Origin: Nitrospira sp.
GTDB lineage: Bacteria > Nitrospirota > Nitrospiria > Nitrospirales > Nitrospiraceae
Direction of reading: 5' to 3'
NCBI GenBank assembly: GCA_022226935.1
Contig: CP092081.1
Location: 3,906,770 to 3,970,769 of the forward strand
DNA length: 64,000 nt
Made by a program: the position numbers and the translations under genes. Shown here piece by piece: positions 38,115 to 46,092 of the stretch. The notes beneath the pieces are model-generated. The model searched no databases. It saw nothing but the letters and a program-made list of their open reading frames with translations, and was not told where the DNA came from. The stretch's first letter is position 1; each line of letters begins with the position of its first letter.

Positions 38115-38321
38115 ATGGATGTCGCGCAGGTGTTGATCGCCATTGCCGGCTTCGGGGCCGCGGTGACGACCTATTGCCTCATGCGGTTTCCGCACATGCG
38201 CCGAGAACCGTTCAGGCAGTATCCAGCCTGCTCCGTCCTGATCTCCGCTCTTGCCGCGCTGGTCGCGTTGTGCCTTTCGCTGCTGGTGCTGATCGCGCAA
38301 TATGCCTGGCAGGCACGGTAA
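38115..38321 (+). CDS. Small two-helix membrane protein
   Basis: A 68-aa protein with AAGGAG five bases before the ATG. Two hydrophobic helices (VLIAIAGFGAAVTTYCLM and VLISALAALVALCLSLLVL) flank a short basic loop. No family was recognised. The strong start site and hydrophobicity pattern support a real gene. Confidence 0.65.
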   Translation: MDVAQVLIAIAGFGAAVTTYCLMRFPHMRREPFRQYPACSVLISALAALVALCLSLLVLIAQYAWQAR

Positions 38322-38681
38322 AGGAAGCGGGCAAGCTTCAGCGTTCAGCATTCATTCAGCCTTATTGTCCTCACCGATTTCGCGATTCGTTCGATCGTGG
38401 AACGATGTGCCGGAAAGGAAGAGGATCCGGCCCGGAGGCCGATGCGCCGAGGTTGGCCATTGGAGCCCTCATTGAATCCGCCGACTACATTGGCGACAAG
38501 GTGAACGACGAGTGGTTGTGGCCGCATCTTCTCTGTCTCACGGTCGTGATGGTGCGCTACTGTGATGAGAGGCCGCTGTCTCGCGACCGCCCACCCTCGC
38601 ATCCATCCGCCCGAAGGATTACAATCCAGTCGATGCCGATCTGTCACATGGCTACCACCATCGAACCGAGGAGTGTTGCCG
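38322..38681. other. Intergenic region, possible small reading frame
   Basis: A frame from an ATG at 38405 encodes a partly protein-like stretch (RLAIGALIESADYIGDKVND) but has no clear ribosome binding site and runs into the methyltransferase gene. I do not annotate it as a gene. Confidence 0.4.
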
Positions 38682-39704
38682 ATGTTGAAACCGGAACCGG
38701 CCGGGGGGCCGACCCCTCAGTTGTTTTTTCAGACGGCCAATGCCTACCAACGGTCGCAGGCGCTCAAGGCTGCGGTTGAGCTCGATCTCTTCACCGCCAT
38801 CGGGTTGAGCCATGATCAGGTGCCGGCACTGGCCCAACGTTGCGGCGCTGCCGAGCGCGGCGTGCGGATTTTGGCGGACTACCTCACTATCCAAGGATTC
38901 CTTGCCAAAGAAGGCGACCGGTACAAGTTGACGCCGGACAGTGCGGTGTTTCTGGACCGTCGCTCGCCGGCTTATATGGGGTCGGTTTTAGGATTTTTAC
39001 ATGCGCCGAAGTTCATCGCGGCGTTTGAAAATCTGACCGAAGCGGTGCGGAAGGGAGGGACGGTGGCCGGCGAAGCGGGAACGGTGGCGCCCGAGCATCC
39101 GCTCTGGGTGGATTTTGCGCGCTCGATGATTCCGATGATGGCCAAGCCGGCGGAGGAGATCGGCATCTTCGTGCGGCAATCGCAGCCCAACGTGAAAAAG
39201 GTGTTGGATATCGCTGCGGGGCACGGTCTCTTCGGCGTCGAAATCGGGAGCCGGTGCCCGCAGGCGGAGATTGTGGCCCTAGACTGGCCCAACGTGCTGA
39301 CCGTAGCCAGGGACCTCGCGCAACAGGCCGGTATCGCCTCGCGCTATCGGACCATCGAGGGAGATGCATTTCAGCAGGAATTCGGCGAAGGGTATGATCT
39401 CGTCCTGCTCACCAACTTTCTCCACCATTTTTCCGTCTCAACCTGCGAATCGTTATTGCGCAAAGTCCATCGTTCGCTTGCGCCAGGCGGCCGGGTCATT
39501 ACGTTGGAGTTCGTGCCGGACGAGAATCGTGTCACGCCGCCGCCGGTGGCGGAGTTCAGCTTGATCATGCTTGCGACCACGCCGGAAGGCGACGCCTATA
39601 CGTTCACCCAGTACGAGCAGATGTTCGCCGCGGCGGGGTTTGCCCGGACGGAACTCCACCCGGTAGCCGGTTCGATCGAGCAAGTGTTGGTCTCAACGCT
39701 CTAA
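38682..39704 (+). CDS. SAM-dependent O-methyltransferase-type protein with dimerisation domain
   Basis: A 340-aa protein with its start at the ATG at 38682 after GAGGAG. The N-terminal winged-helix dimerisation domain (QLFFQTANAYQRSQALKAAV) is typical of the acetylserotonin/hydroxyneurosporene O-methyltransferase family. The C-terminal Rossmann domain has the SAM motif VLDIAAGHGLFGVEIG and the acidic partner in VALDWP, then NFLHHF. The catalytic base may be one of these His. The acceptor is unknown. A hairpin follows. Confidence 0.9.
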   Translation: MLKPEPAGGPTPQLFFQTANAYQRSQALKAAVELDLFTAIGLSHDQVPALAQRCGAAERGVRILADYLTIQGFLAKEGDRYKLTPDSAVFLDRRSPAYMGSVLGFLHAPKFIAAFENLTEAVRKGGTVAGEAGTVAPEHPLWVDFARSMIPMMAKPAEEIGIFVRQSQPNVKKVLDIAAGHGLFGVEIGSRCPQAEIVALDWPNVLTVARDLAQQAGIASRYRTIEGDAFQQEFGEGYDLVLLTNFLHHFSVSTCESLLRKVHRSLAPGGRVITLEFVPDENRVTPPPVAEFSLIMLATTPEGDAYTFTQYEQMFAAAGFARTELHPVAGSIEQVLVSTL

Positions 39705-39739
39705 CTGCCAAGCCCCGTACAGCACGATAAGCCGCCTCA

Positions 39740-39770
39740 CCGACGCCAGTCGGGTGCCCACTGGCGTCGG
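39740..39770 (+). terminator. Hairpin after the methyltransferase gene
   Basis: CCGACGCCAGT (39740-39750) pairs with ACTGGCGTCGG (39760-39770) over a 9-nt loop. The following sequence is only slightly T-rich, so termination is probable but not certain. Confidence 0.5.
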
Positions 39771-39998
39771 GTTAGTCTGTCCCCCACTGTAAGGATGATC
39801 GGCGGCTGTTCGCCAGAGATCCCAACCAGCAAGCGATCATCCGTTCAAGTCATTTCACCTCCTGCTGCAGCGATCCGGCGGTATCAGAGAGCCTGTTGCG
39901 ACCGCTAGGGTTTGGGGAATGCCCGTGGCAGGCTCTGTCATTGTCTAATGAAGTGGCTGATATGATGATCGAATGATCAGCCGACCGAGAACCTGCCG

Positions 39999-40991
39999 AT
40001 GAGCGACCTCATTCGCTTGCAGCCAGAAGGGCTCGTGGGCCCGGGCAACCGTTTCCATATCGATGCCTGGGGGCAGGCTGCCGTCAACCTGATCACCCAT
40101 GCCCATGGCGACCATGCCAGGACGGGCAGTGCCGAGTATTGGTGCGCAGAGCCCTGTGCGCCGATTCTCAGACATCGGCTTGGTCCGGACGTTCGCATCC
40201 GGCCTGTGCCATACCGCAAGCCGGTGCGGCTCGATGATTGCTGGATCTCGTTTCACCCCGCCGGCCACATCTTGGGATCCGCGCAGATACGGGTGGAGCA
40301 AGGCTCTCGTGTCTGGATTGTCACGGGGGATTACAAACGCAATGCCGATCCCACGTGCGAACTCTTTGAGCCGGTGCCATGCGACACGATGATCACGGAA
40401 GCGACGTTTGGATTGCCGATCTATCGCTGGGCTTCGACCCGTTCTGTGACCGAGCGGATCGTCGAATGGTGGCAGAGATGCCGGGAGGAAGGAGTCACGG
40501 CCCTGCTGTTTTGTTATGCATTGGGAAAGGCGCAACGCATCCTCGCCGAACTGACGCACTTCACGGAGGACGAAGTGCTCCTCCATGGAGCAGTGGCCTC
40601 ACTGACGCAGATCTACCGCGAACAAGGCGTCTCGATGGTGCCGACCAGGCTGGTGAGCGATGCAGAAGGTCCCACCGAAGGGCGGCTGATTCTCGCCCCG
40701 CCGTCCGCTCATCGAAGCCCCTGGATGAAGCGATTTCGTTCGGTCTCCACGGCATTTGCGTCCGGTTGGATGGCCGTACGGGGGATTCGACGCCGTCGCG
40801 GCTATCACCGCGGGTTCGTCCTGTCGGACCACGCCGACTGGAAGGGCCTTCTCGACACGGTCGAAGAATCGCGCGCGACTCGTCTGTTAGTCACGCACGG
40901 CAGCTCCGACACCCTGGCTCGATATCTTCGAGACGTGAAGGGCATGAAGGCCGAAGCCCTGACGACGCATTTTGGTGAGGGGGAAGATTAG
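39999..40991 (+). CDS. Ligase-associated DNA exonuclease (metallo-beta-lactamase/beta-CASP fold)
   Basis: A 330-aa protein. The metal site THAHGDHA is at about 33-40; later motifs are HPAGHILGSAQ and TGDYKRN with the metal-binding Asp. It is the first gene of a four-gene cluster (exonuclease, ligase, helicase, PdeM). In characterised clusters from other bacteria, these enzymes process and seal DNA ends and are DNA-damage linked. Its stop codon TAG overlaps the GTG of the ligase by one base, so translation is coupled. Confidence 0.93.
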   Translation: MSDLIRLQPEGLVGPGNRFHIDAWGQAAVNLITHAHGDHARTGSAEYWCAEPCAPILRHRLGPDVRIRPVPYRKPVRLDDCWISFHPAGHILGSAQIRVEQGSRVWIVTGDYKRNADPTCELFEPVPCDTMITEATFGLPIYRWASTRSVTERIVEWWQRCREEGVTALLFCYALGKAQRILAELTHFTEDEVLLHGAVASLTQIYREQGVSMVPTRLVSDAEGPTEGRLILAPPSAHRSPWMKRFRSVSTAFASGWMAVRGIRRRRGYHRGFVLSDHADWKGLLDTVEESRATRLLVTHGSSDTLARYLRDVKGMKAEALTTHFGEGED

Positions 40992-42721
40992 TGCAGGCGT
41001 TTGCCACCCTCTTCGAACAACTCGATCAGACGACCGCGACCAACGAAAAGGTGCGGATCATGACGGAGTTTTTCGGTCGACAGGACCCCGACACCAGCGC
41101 CTGGGTCCTGTTCTTCCTTTCGGGTCAAAGGCCGAAACAAATCGTCGGTTCCACCAAGCTGCGGCGCTGGGCGCAAGAGAAGGTAGGGTATCCGGACTGG
41201 TTGATGGAGGAATCCTATGCGGCGGTGGGGGATACGGCGGAACTGATCGCACTCGTGCTCGCTGCGGGAGAGAACGCCGTCAAGCCCGCGCCGTTATCCC
41301 GGCTGTCGTTGGGGGAGTGGATGGTGCAGCGCATATTGCCGCTCGCGGGGATGGACGATGAGGTTCGCCGCTCGCACATTCTCGAGTGGTGGGAAGAACT
41401 CGATACCCATGAGACGTTCATCCTGAACAAGTTGCTGACAGGATCGTTACGTGTCGGGGTGTCCGAAACGCTCGTGTACCGCGCCGTGGCAGCGGTGTGT
41501 TCGCTGAGTTCTTCGGTCATCGCATCCCGGCTGGTGGGAAACTGGCAGCCCAGCGCGGAGTTCTTTCTCCGTCTCGGTGCGCCGGCAGAAGAGACACAAG
41601 ATGGGCAGAGGGCCGACGAAACCTTGTTACCCCTTCCTTTCTGTCTGGCTGCTCCGATAGAGGGCGATCCGGAGGAACTGGGAGACATTTCGGACTGGCA
41701 ATGTGAGTGGAAATGGGACGGCATCCGTTGCCAGGTCGTAAAAGCCGGCTCGCGAATGGAGATCTGGTCACGCGGCGAGGAGCGGATCACCGGCTCCTTC
41801 CCTGACTTGTCGCGGCTCCTCTCATCGGTTTCCGGAGACTGGGTCATCGATGGAGAGATCGTGGCAGGGGATTGGCACCGTCCCGGGTCATTTCAAGCTC
41901 TGCAGCGGCGGTTGAACCGCAAGAGACCGTCGCTGGCGCTCATCGCGTCCAGTCCTGTTTCATTTTTGGCCTATGACCTGCTCCAAGCCGATGGACGGTC
42001 ATGGCGACACCATCCCCTTTCAGAACGGCGGGCAATGCTTGAAAGGAAACTGAATCCGTCCATAGGGGAGCGTCTAGGGATCAGTCCGTTGCTGGTGTTG
42101 TCATCGTGGGAGCAGGCCAGATTGCTACGTGAGACGTCGCGTTCAGAGGGAGCCGAAGGCCTCATGCTCAAAGCGAAGGACAGCGAGTATGTGACGGGCC
42201 GCAAGCGCGGAGTGTGGTTCAAATGGAAGATCGATCCACTGGCGATCGATGCCGTCCTTACTGCCGCCCAGCCGGGAACCGGCAGGCGCGCCTCCCTCTA
42301 TACGGATTACACGTTTTCTGTTTGGGCGGGAGAGAGCCTCATCACGGTCGCGAAAGCCTATTCCGGCCTCACGGACGAGGAGATTCGCGAACTCGACGGG
42401 TGGATCCGCAAGCATACGCGCGAACGGTTCGGTCCTGTTCGTACGGTTGAAGCCAGCCGGGTGTTTGAAATCGGCTTTGAGGGCATCAGCCGGAGCGATC
42501 GGCACAAGTCGGGGTTCGCGCTGCGCTTTCCCCGGATTCTGCGCGAACGGACGGATAAACGAGTGGAGGATGCCGATCGCGTTGGAACGCTTGAAACGCT
42601 ACTTGCATCCTTAGATTCACCGACAGGTCCGGCGGTACGCGCCAGGGCAAGAGCGGAATCCTCTCCTGAGCAGGAAAAACTGCAGTTCGATCTCGGCCAT
42701 GGAGAAGGTCTTCATGAGTAG
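40991..42721 (+). CDS. ATP-dependent DNA ligase
   Basis: A 576-aa protein with a GTG start overlapping the exonuclease stop. The catalytic motif EWKWDGIR carries the adenylated Lys, and later motifs include DGEIVAGD, EGLMLKAKDSEY and VWFKWK. An N-terminal helical DNA-binding domain (1-200) and a C-terminal OB fold make it the size of a ligase of the cluster-associated type. It seals nicks using ATP. The stop overlaps the helicase start. Confidence 0.95.
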   Translation: MQAFATLFEQLDQTTATNEKVRIMTEFFGRQDPDTSAWVLFFLSGQRPKQIVGSTKLRRWAQEKVGYPDWLMEESYAAVGDTAELIALVLAAGENAVKPAPLSRLSLGEWMVQRILPLAGMDDEVRRSHILEWWEELDTHETFILNKLLTGSLRVGVSETLVYRAVAAVCSLSSSVIASRLVGNWQPSAEFFLRLGAPAEETQDGQRADETLLPLPFCLAAPIEGDPEELGDISDWQCEWKWDGIRCQVVKAGSRMEIWSRGEERITGSFPDLSRLLSSVSGDWVIDGEIVAGDWHRPGSFQALQRRLNRKRPSLALIASSPVSFLAYDLLQADGRSWRHHPLSERRAMLERKLNPSIGERLGISPLLVLSSWEQARLLRETSRSEGAEGLMLKAKDSEYVTGRKRGVWFKWKIDPLAIDAVLTAAQPGTGRRASLYTDYTFSVWAGESLITVAKAYSGLTDEEIRELDGWIRKHTRERFGPVRTVEASRVFEIGFEGISRSDRHKSGFALRFPRILRERTDKRVEDADRVGTLETLLASLDSPTGPAVRARARAESSPEQEKLQFDLGHGEGLHE

Positions 42722-45275
42722 CTCGGCCAAAGTCCTGCGAGGCATCCAGCGGCTCAATCGAATGGGCTCACCTCGTCCACGGCGTGATGCGGAGGAACAC
42801 AGGCGGGCTCGTAGAAACGCCTGGCCGACGCTCTCGCACGAGGAGGCCTGGAAAGAATGGAACGGGTGGTTCGAGCGGCAAGGATGGTCTCCGTTTCCCT
42901 TTCAGGTTGAGGTCTGGCAGGCGTTCGAAGCGGGACGCTCGGGTCTGGTCGCGGTACCGACCGGCAGCGGGAAAACCTACGCCGCTGTTGGAGGACCGCT
43001 TCTAAGCTTGATTGCTTGTCCCACTGCCGGCCACCAGCCGGCGCTCACAATTCTGTACATTACGCCCCTCAAAGCCCTGGCGCGCGACATTGCTCAGGCC
43101 ATTCAACGGCCGTTGGATGAGCTGGGTTGGCCCATCGATGTGGATCTTCGCACCGGCGACACGACGGCGACTGCCCGCCGAAAGTTCAAAGAGCGATTGC
43201 CCCATGTCCTCGTGACCACGCCCGAGTCCCTGGCAATCTTACTGAGTGATCCAGGTTGGGAGGATTGCATGCACGGCGTTCAGGCCATCATCCTCGACGA
43301 GTGGCACGAGCTGATGGGCACGAAGCGGGGCAGCCTATTGGAATTGACACTCGCTCGATTTCGCGCGGTGGCCGCTGGAGCCCGGGTGTGGGCCCTCTCG
43401 GCAACCATTGCGAATCTGGAGGAAGCGGCGTCGGTGGCGGTCGGGAGCGGCCGTGACCCGACCATCATTCGTGCGGACATTCCACGACACATCCGGATTC
43501 ACTGTCTCCTGCCGGAGTCGATTCAGCGCTGCCCCTGGTTCGGGTACTCGGGATTGAGTCTGTTGCCGGAAGTCGTCAAGCAGATCGATCCTGGTCAGAG
43601 CACGCTTCTGTTTACCAACACCAGGTCGCATGCCGAACGGTGGTATCAGGCGATCCTCGAAGCCAAGCCCGAATGGTCAAACGTCATGGCCTTGCACCAC
43701 GGGTCGCTCGATCAGGACGAACGGCAGCGCGTCGAAGATGGTATCAAAAGTGGCACCCTACGATTAGTCGTCGCAACCTCCTCACTGGATCTCGGAGTCG
43801 ATTTTCCGCCGGTTCAAAATGTCATCCAGATCGGTTCGGCCAAATCCATCGCCCGGGCGGTTCAGCGAGCCGGTCGCGCGTTTCATCGGCCGGGAGAAGA
43901 CACGTTCGTGCAGCTCTGCCCGACCAATGTCATGGAGATTCTCGAAGCGTCGGCCCTGCGGCAAGGGATGCAGGATGGCGTGTTGGAGGAACGGACTCCG
44001 CTGAACAAGCCGCTCGATGTGTTGGTACAGTGTCTCCTGAATGCGTCCTTCAACGAAGGGTTCGATCCGACCGACCTCAGCCGGGACGTCCGATCGGCCG
44101 TCTCGTTCCGAACCGTCACGGACGACGAATGGTCTTGGGCGCTAGGTTTCATCCGTTCCGGCGGAGCCCTATCTTCCTATCCTGAATTTCGCAAGGTGGA
44201 AGTGCTCGATGGACGCTATCGGTTCGTCTCGTCGGAGATGGCCCGCCGGCACAAGATGAACATCGGCACAATCCTCTCCGACAGCGGTGTGACGGTGCAG
44301 GTTCGCGGCGGAGCCAGACTCGGCATGATCGATGAAACGTTTGTGGCGAAGCTTCGGCCCGGCGATGTCATTCAGTTCGGCGGCCGGACCGTACAGTTTC
44401 TGCAGCTGCGAGACATGACCGCCTATGTGAAGCCGGCCCGTCAACGGAGTCCGGTCGCCGCGGTCTGGAGCGGCACCATCCTCCCGCTGAGCGTGCAGCT
44501 CTCGTTCTACCTCCGGCGAGAGGTCGATCGTCTGAGGCAAGCGGTGGAGGGGCTCGACCAACAATCACCCGAGATTGAGGCACTGCTGCCGATTGCGCAT
44601 CTCCAATCCAGCCGGTCCCGTATTCCCTCTGCGGCGCAGATACTGATCGAAACCTGCCGGACAGCGGAAGGCCATCACCTGTTCGTATACACCTGGGAAG
44701 GCTGGAGCGTCAATGAAGGGCTGGGGCATCTGGCGGCCTATCGTCTGGCGCGGCTCCGTCCAAATACGATTGCTGTTTCGGCGACCAACTATGGCTTCGA
44801 GTTGCTTTCGACTGAACCACTTGGCAGTGAGCGGGAAATCACTCAAGCCCTGACGGCGTTCGATGGGTTGGAGAACGATATCCACGCGTCGCAGAACTTT
44901 CCGGAACTCGCGAGGCGCGCGTTCCGCGAAATCGCGCGGGTTGCGGGCCTGATCTACCAGGGCACGCCTGCGGCGCGGAAAACGGCTCGTCACCTCCAAA
45001 TGAGCGCCTCGCTACTGTTCGATGTGTTTCGAGAGTACGAACCCTCCCATCCACTCCTAGCGCAGGCGTTTCGGGACGTCAACGAGCGGCAGTTGCAGAT
45101 CGACCGGCTGCGCGGCCTGATGCGTCGGATGGGCGAGCAGGAGCTGTTGATCGTCCCCATCCCGCGGCTGACTCCTTTTGCCTTTCCCCTCTATGTGGAG
45201 CGGATCAAGTCGCGTCTCTCGACTGAAAAGCTCGAACAGCGAGTGGCGCGATTGCAACGGGAGGTGTTTCGCTGA
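42714..45275 (+). CDS. Ligase-associated DExH-box helicase (Lhr-like)
   Basis: An 853-aa protein. I choose the ATG at 42714 (GGAGAAGG upstream, 8-nt overlap with the ligase); ATG at 42699 is the alternative. Walker A is VPTGSGKTYAA and the Walker B/DExH motif is LDEWHELMG. Further motifs are ALSATIANLEE (III), LLFTNTRSHAE (IV) and VQRAGRAFHRP (VI). The C-terminal domain is Lhr-type. It is an ATP-driven 3'-to-5' DNA translocase in characterised homologues. It works with the flanking nuclease and ligase genes, probably in end repair. Confidence 0.94.
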   Translation: MSSSAKVLRGIQRLNRMGSPRPRRDAEEHRRARRNAWPTLSHEEAWKEWNGWFERQGWSPFPFQVEVWQAFEAGRSGLVAVPTGSGKTYAAVGGPLLSLIACPTAGHQPALTILYITPLKALARDIAQAIQRPLDELGWPIDVDLRTGDTTATARRKFKERLPHVLVTTPESLAILLSDPGWEDCMHGVQAIILDEWHELMGTKRGSLLELTLARFRAVAAGARVWALSATIANLEEAASVAVGSGRDPTIIRADIPRHIRIHCLLPESIQRCPWFGYSGLSLLPEVVKQIDPGQSTLLFTNTRSHAERWYQAILEAKPEWSNVMALHHGSLDQDERQRVEDGIKSGTLRLVVATSSLDLGVDFPPVQNVIQIGSAKSIARAVQRAGRAFHRPGEDTFVQLCPTNVMEILEASALRQGMQDGVLEERTPLNKPLDVLVQCLLNASFNEGFDPTDLSRDVRSAVSFRTVTDDEWSWALGFIRSGGALSSYPEFRKVEVLDGRYRFVSSEMARRHKMNIGTILSDSGVTVQVRGGARLGMIDETFVAKLRPGDVIQFGGRTVQFLQLRDMTAYVKPARQRSPVAAVWSGTILPLSVQLSFYLRREVDRLRQAVEGLDQQSPEIEALLPIAHLQSSRSRIPSAAQILIETCRTAEGHHLFVYTWEGWSVNEGLGHLAAYRLARLRPNTIAVSATNYGFELLSTEPLGSEREITQALTAFDGLENDIHASQNFPELARRAFREIARVAGLIYQGTPAARKTARHLQMSASLLFDVFREYEPSHPLLAQAFRDVNERQLQIDRLRGLMRRMGEQELLIVPIPRLTPFAFPLYVERIKSRLSTEKLEQRVARLQREVFR

Positions 45276-45923
45276 ATGAGGATCAGGATCCGAAACGAAT
45301 GGGTGGCATTGCTTCCCGAACGGGCGTTGTTTTGGCCGACCCATTCGCTGCTGGTCGTGGCCGATTGCCATCTCGGGAAAGCGGAGACCTTCCAGCAGCA
45401 GGGATTGTGGCTGCCCTCGCAGTCGGGACCACAGGACCTCAAACGGCTTGCTGCCCTCGTGTTCAAAGTCGACGCACAGCATGTCCTATTCTTGGGCGAC
45501 TTGGTGCATTCGTCGAGCGGGGTGACGACAGCGGTCGTCATGGAATTCTCACAATGGTTGTCCGAGTTCAGCGGGTCGGTGCAAGTCGTGCTGGGGAATC
45601 ACGATGCCGGGCTGGCTCGCCGCTGGCCGCAAGAATGGGCGAAGGCCGAGCGGTGCGAGCAGGTGCGGATCGAGCCGTTTCTTTTCCGGCACCAACCAGT
45701 GGATGGACCCCTGGAGGCGGACACCTTTTACTGGGTGGGGCATGTCCATCCCATGATTCAATTGGCGCAAGGGCCAGACCGGGTGAGGCTTCCCGGTTTT
45801 GTGATCAATGATTGGCAGGGTGTGCTTCCGGCCTTTTCATCCGTCAGCGGCGGGTACGATGTGTCCCTGCGTCCTGACGAGCGGCGATTCGGCATCGCTG
45901 GCGATCGTATCTACGAGTTATGA
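45276..45923 (+). CDS. pdeM: Ligase-associated DNA damage response endonuclease PdeM
   Basis: A 215-aa metallophosphoesterase starting directly after the helicase stop. Motifs are VADCHLGKAETF, FLGDLVHS, VLGNHDAG and the late GHVHPMI, giving the dimetal site. In characterised clusters this enzyme is a Mn-dependent DNA phosphodiesterase/endonuclease. As fourth gene it completes the cassette, whose start/stop overlaps indicate a single transcript. Confidence 0.92.
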   Translation: MRIRIRNEWVALLPERALFWPTHSLLVVADCHLGKAETFQQQGLWLPSQSGPQDLKRLAALVFKVDAQHVLFLGDLVHSSSGVTTAVVMEFSQWLSEFSGSVQVVLGNHDAGLARRWPQEWAKAERCEQVRIEPFLFRHQPVDGPLEADTFYWVGHVHPMIQLAQGPDRVRLPGFVINDWQGVLPAFSSVSGGYDVSLRPDERRFGIAGDRIYEL

Positions 45924-46092
45924 CCGTTCAGTGAGCGAGACAAGCCGGCCTCAGCCGCCACACCCACCGTTCCTCTCCGTTGACGCGGAGACCATGCTCG
46001 CATAGGATCTGAGTCGCTTTCCGCGCGAGGTCGGCATCCAAGCCTCGGATGCGGATGCTGACGAATGGGTCGAGGCGTGGCGTGAAGGGAAG

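Noticed and set aside
38405-38779. Frame upstream of the methyltransferase gene
   Set aside because: It lacks a start signal and runs out of frame into a well-supported gene.
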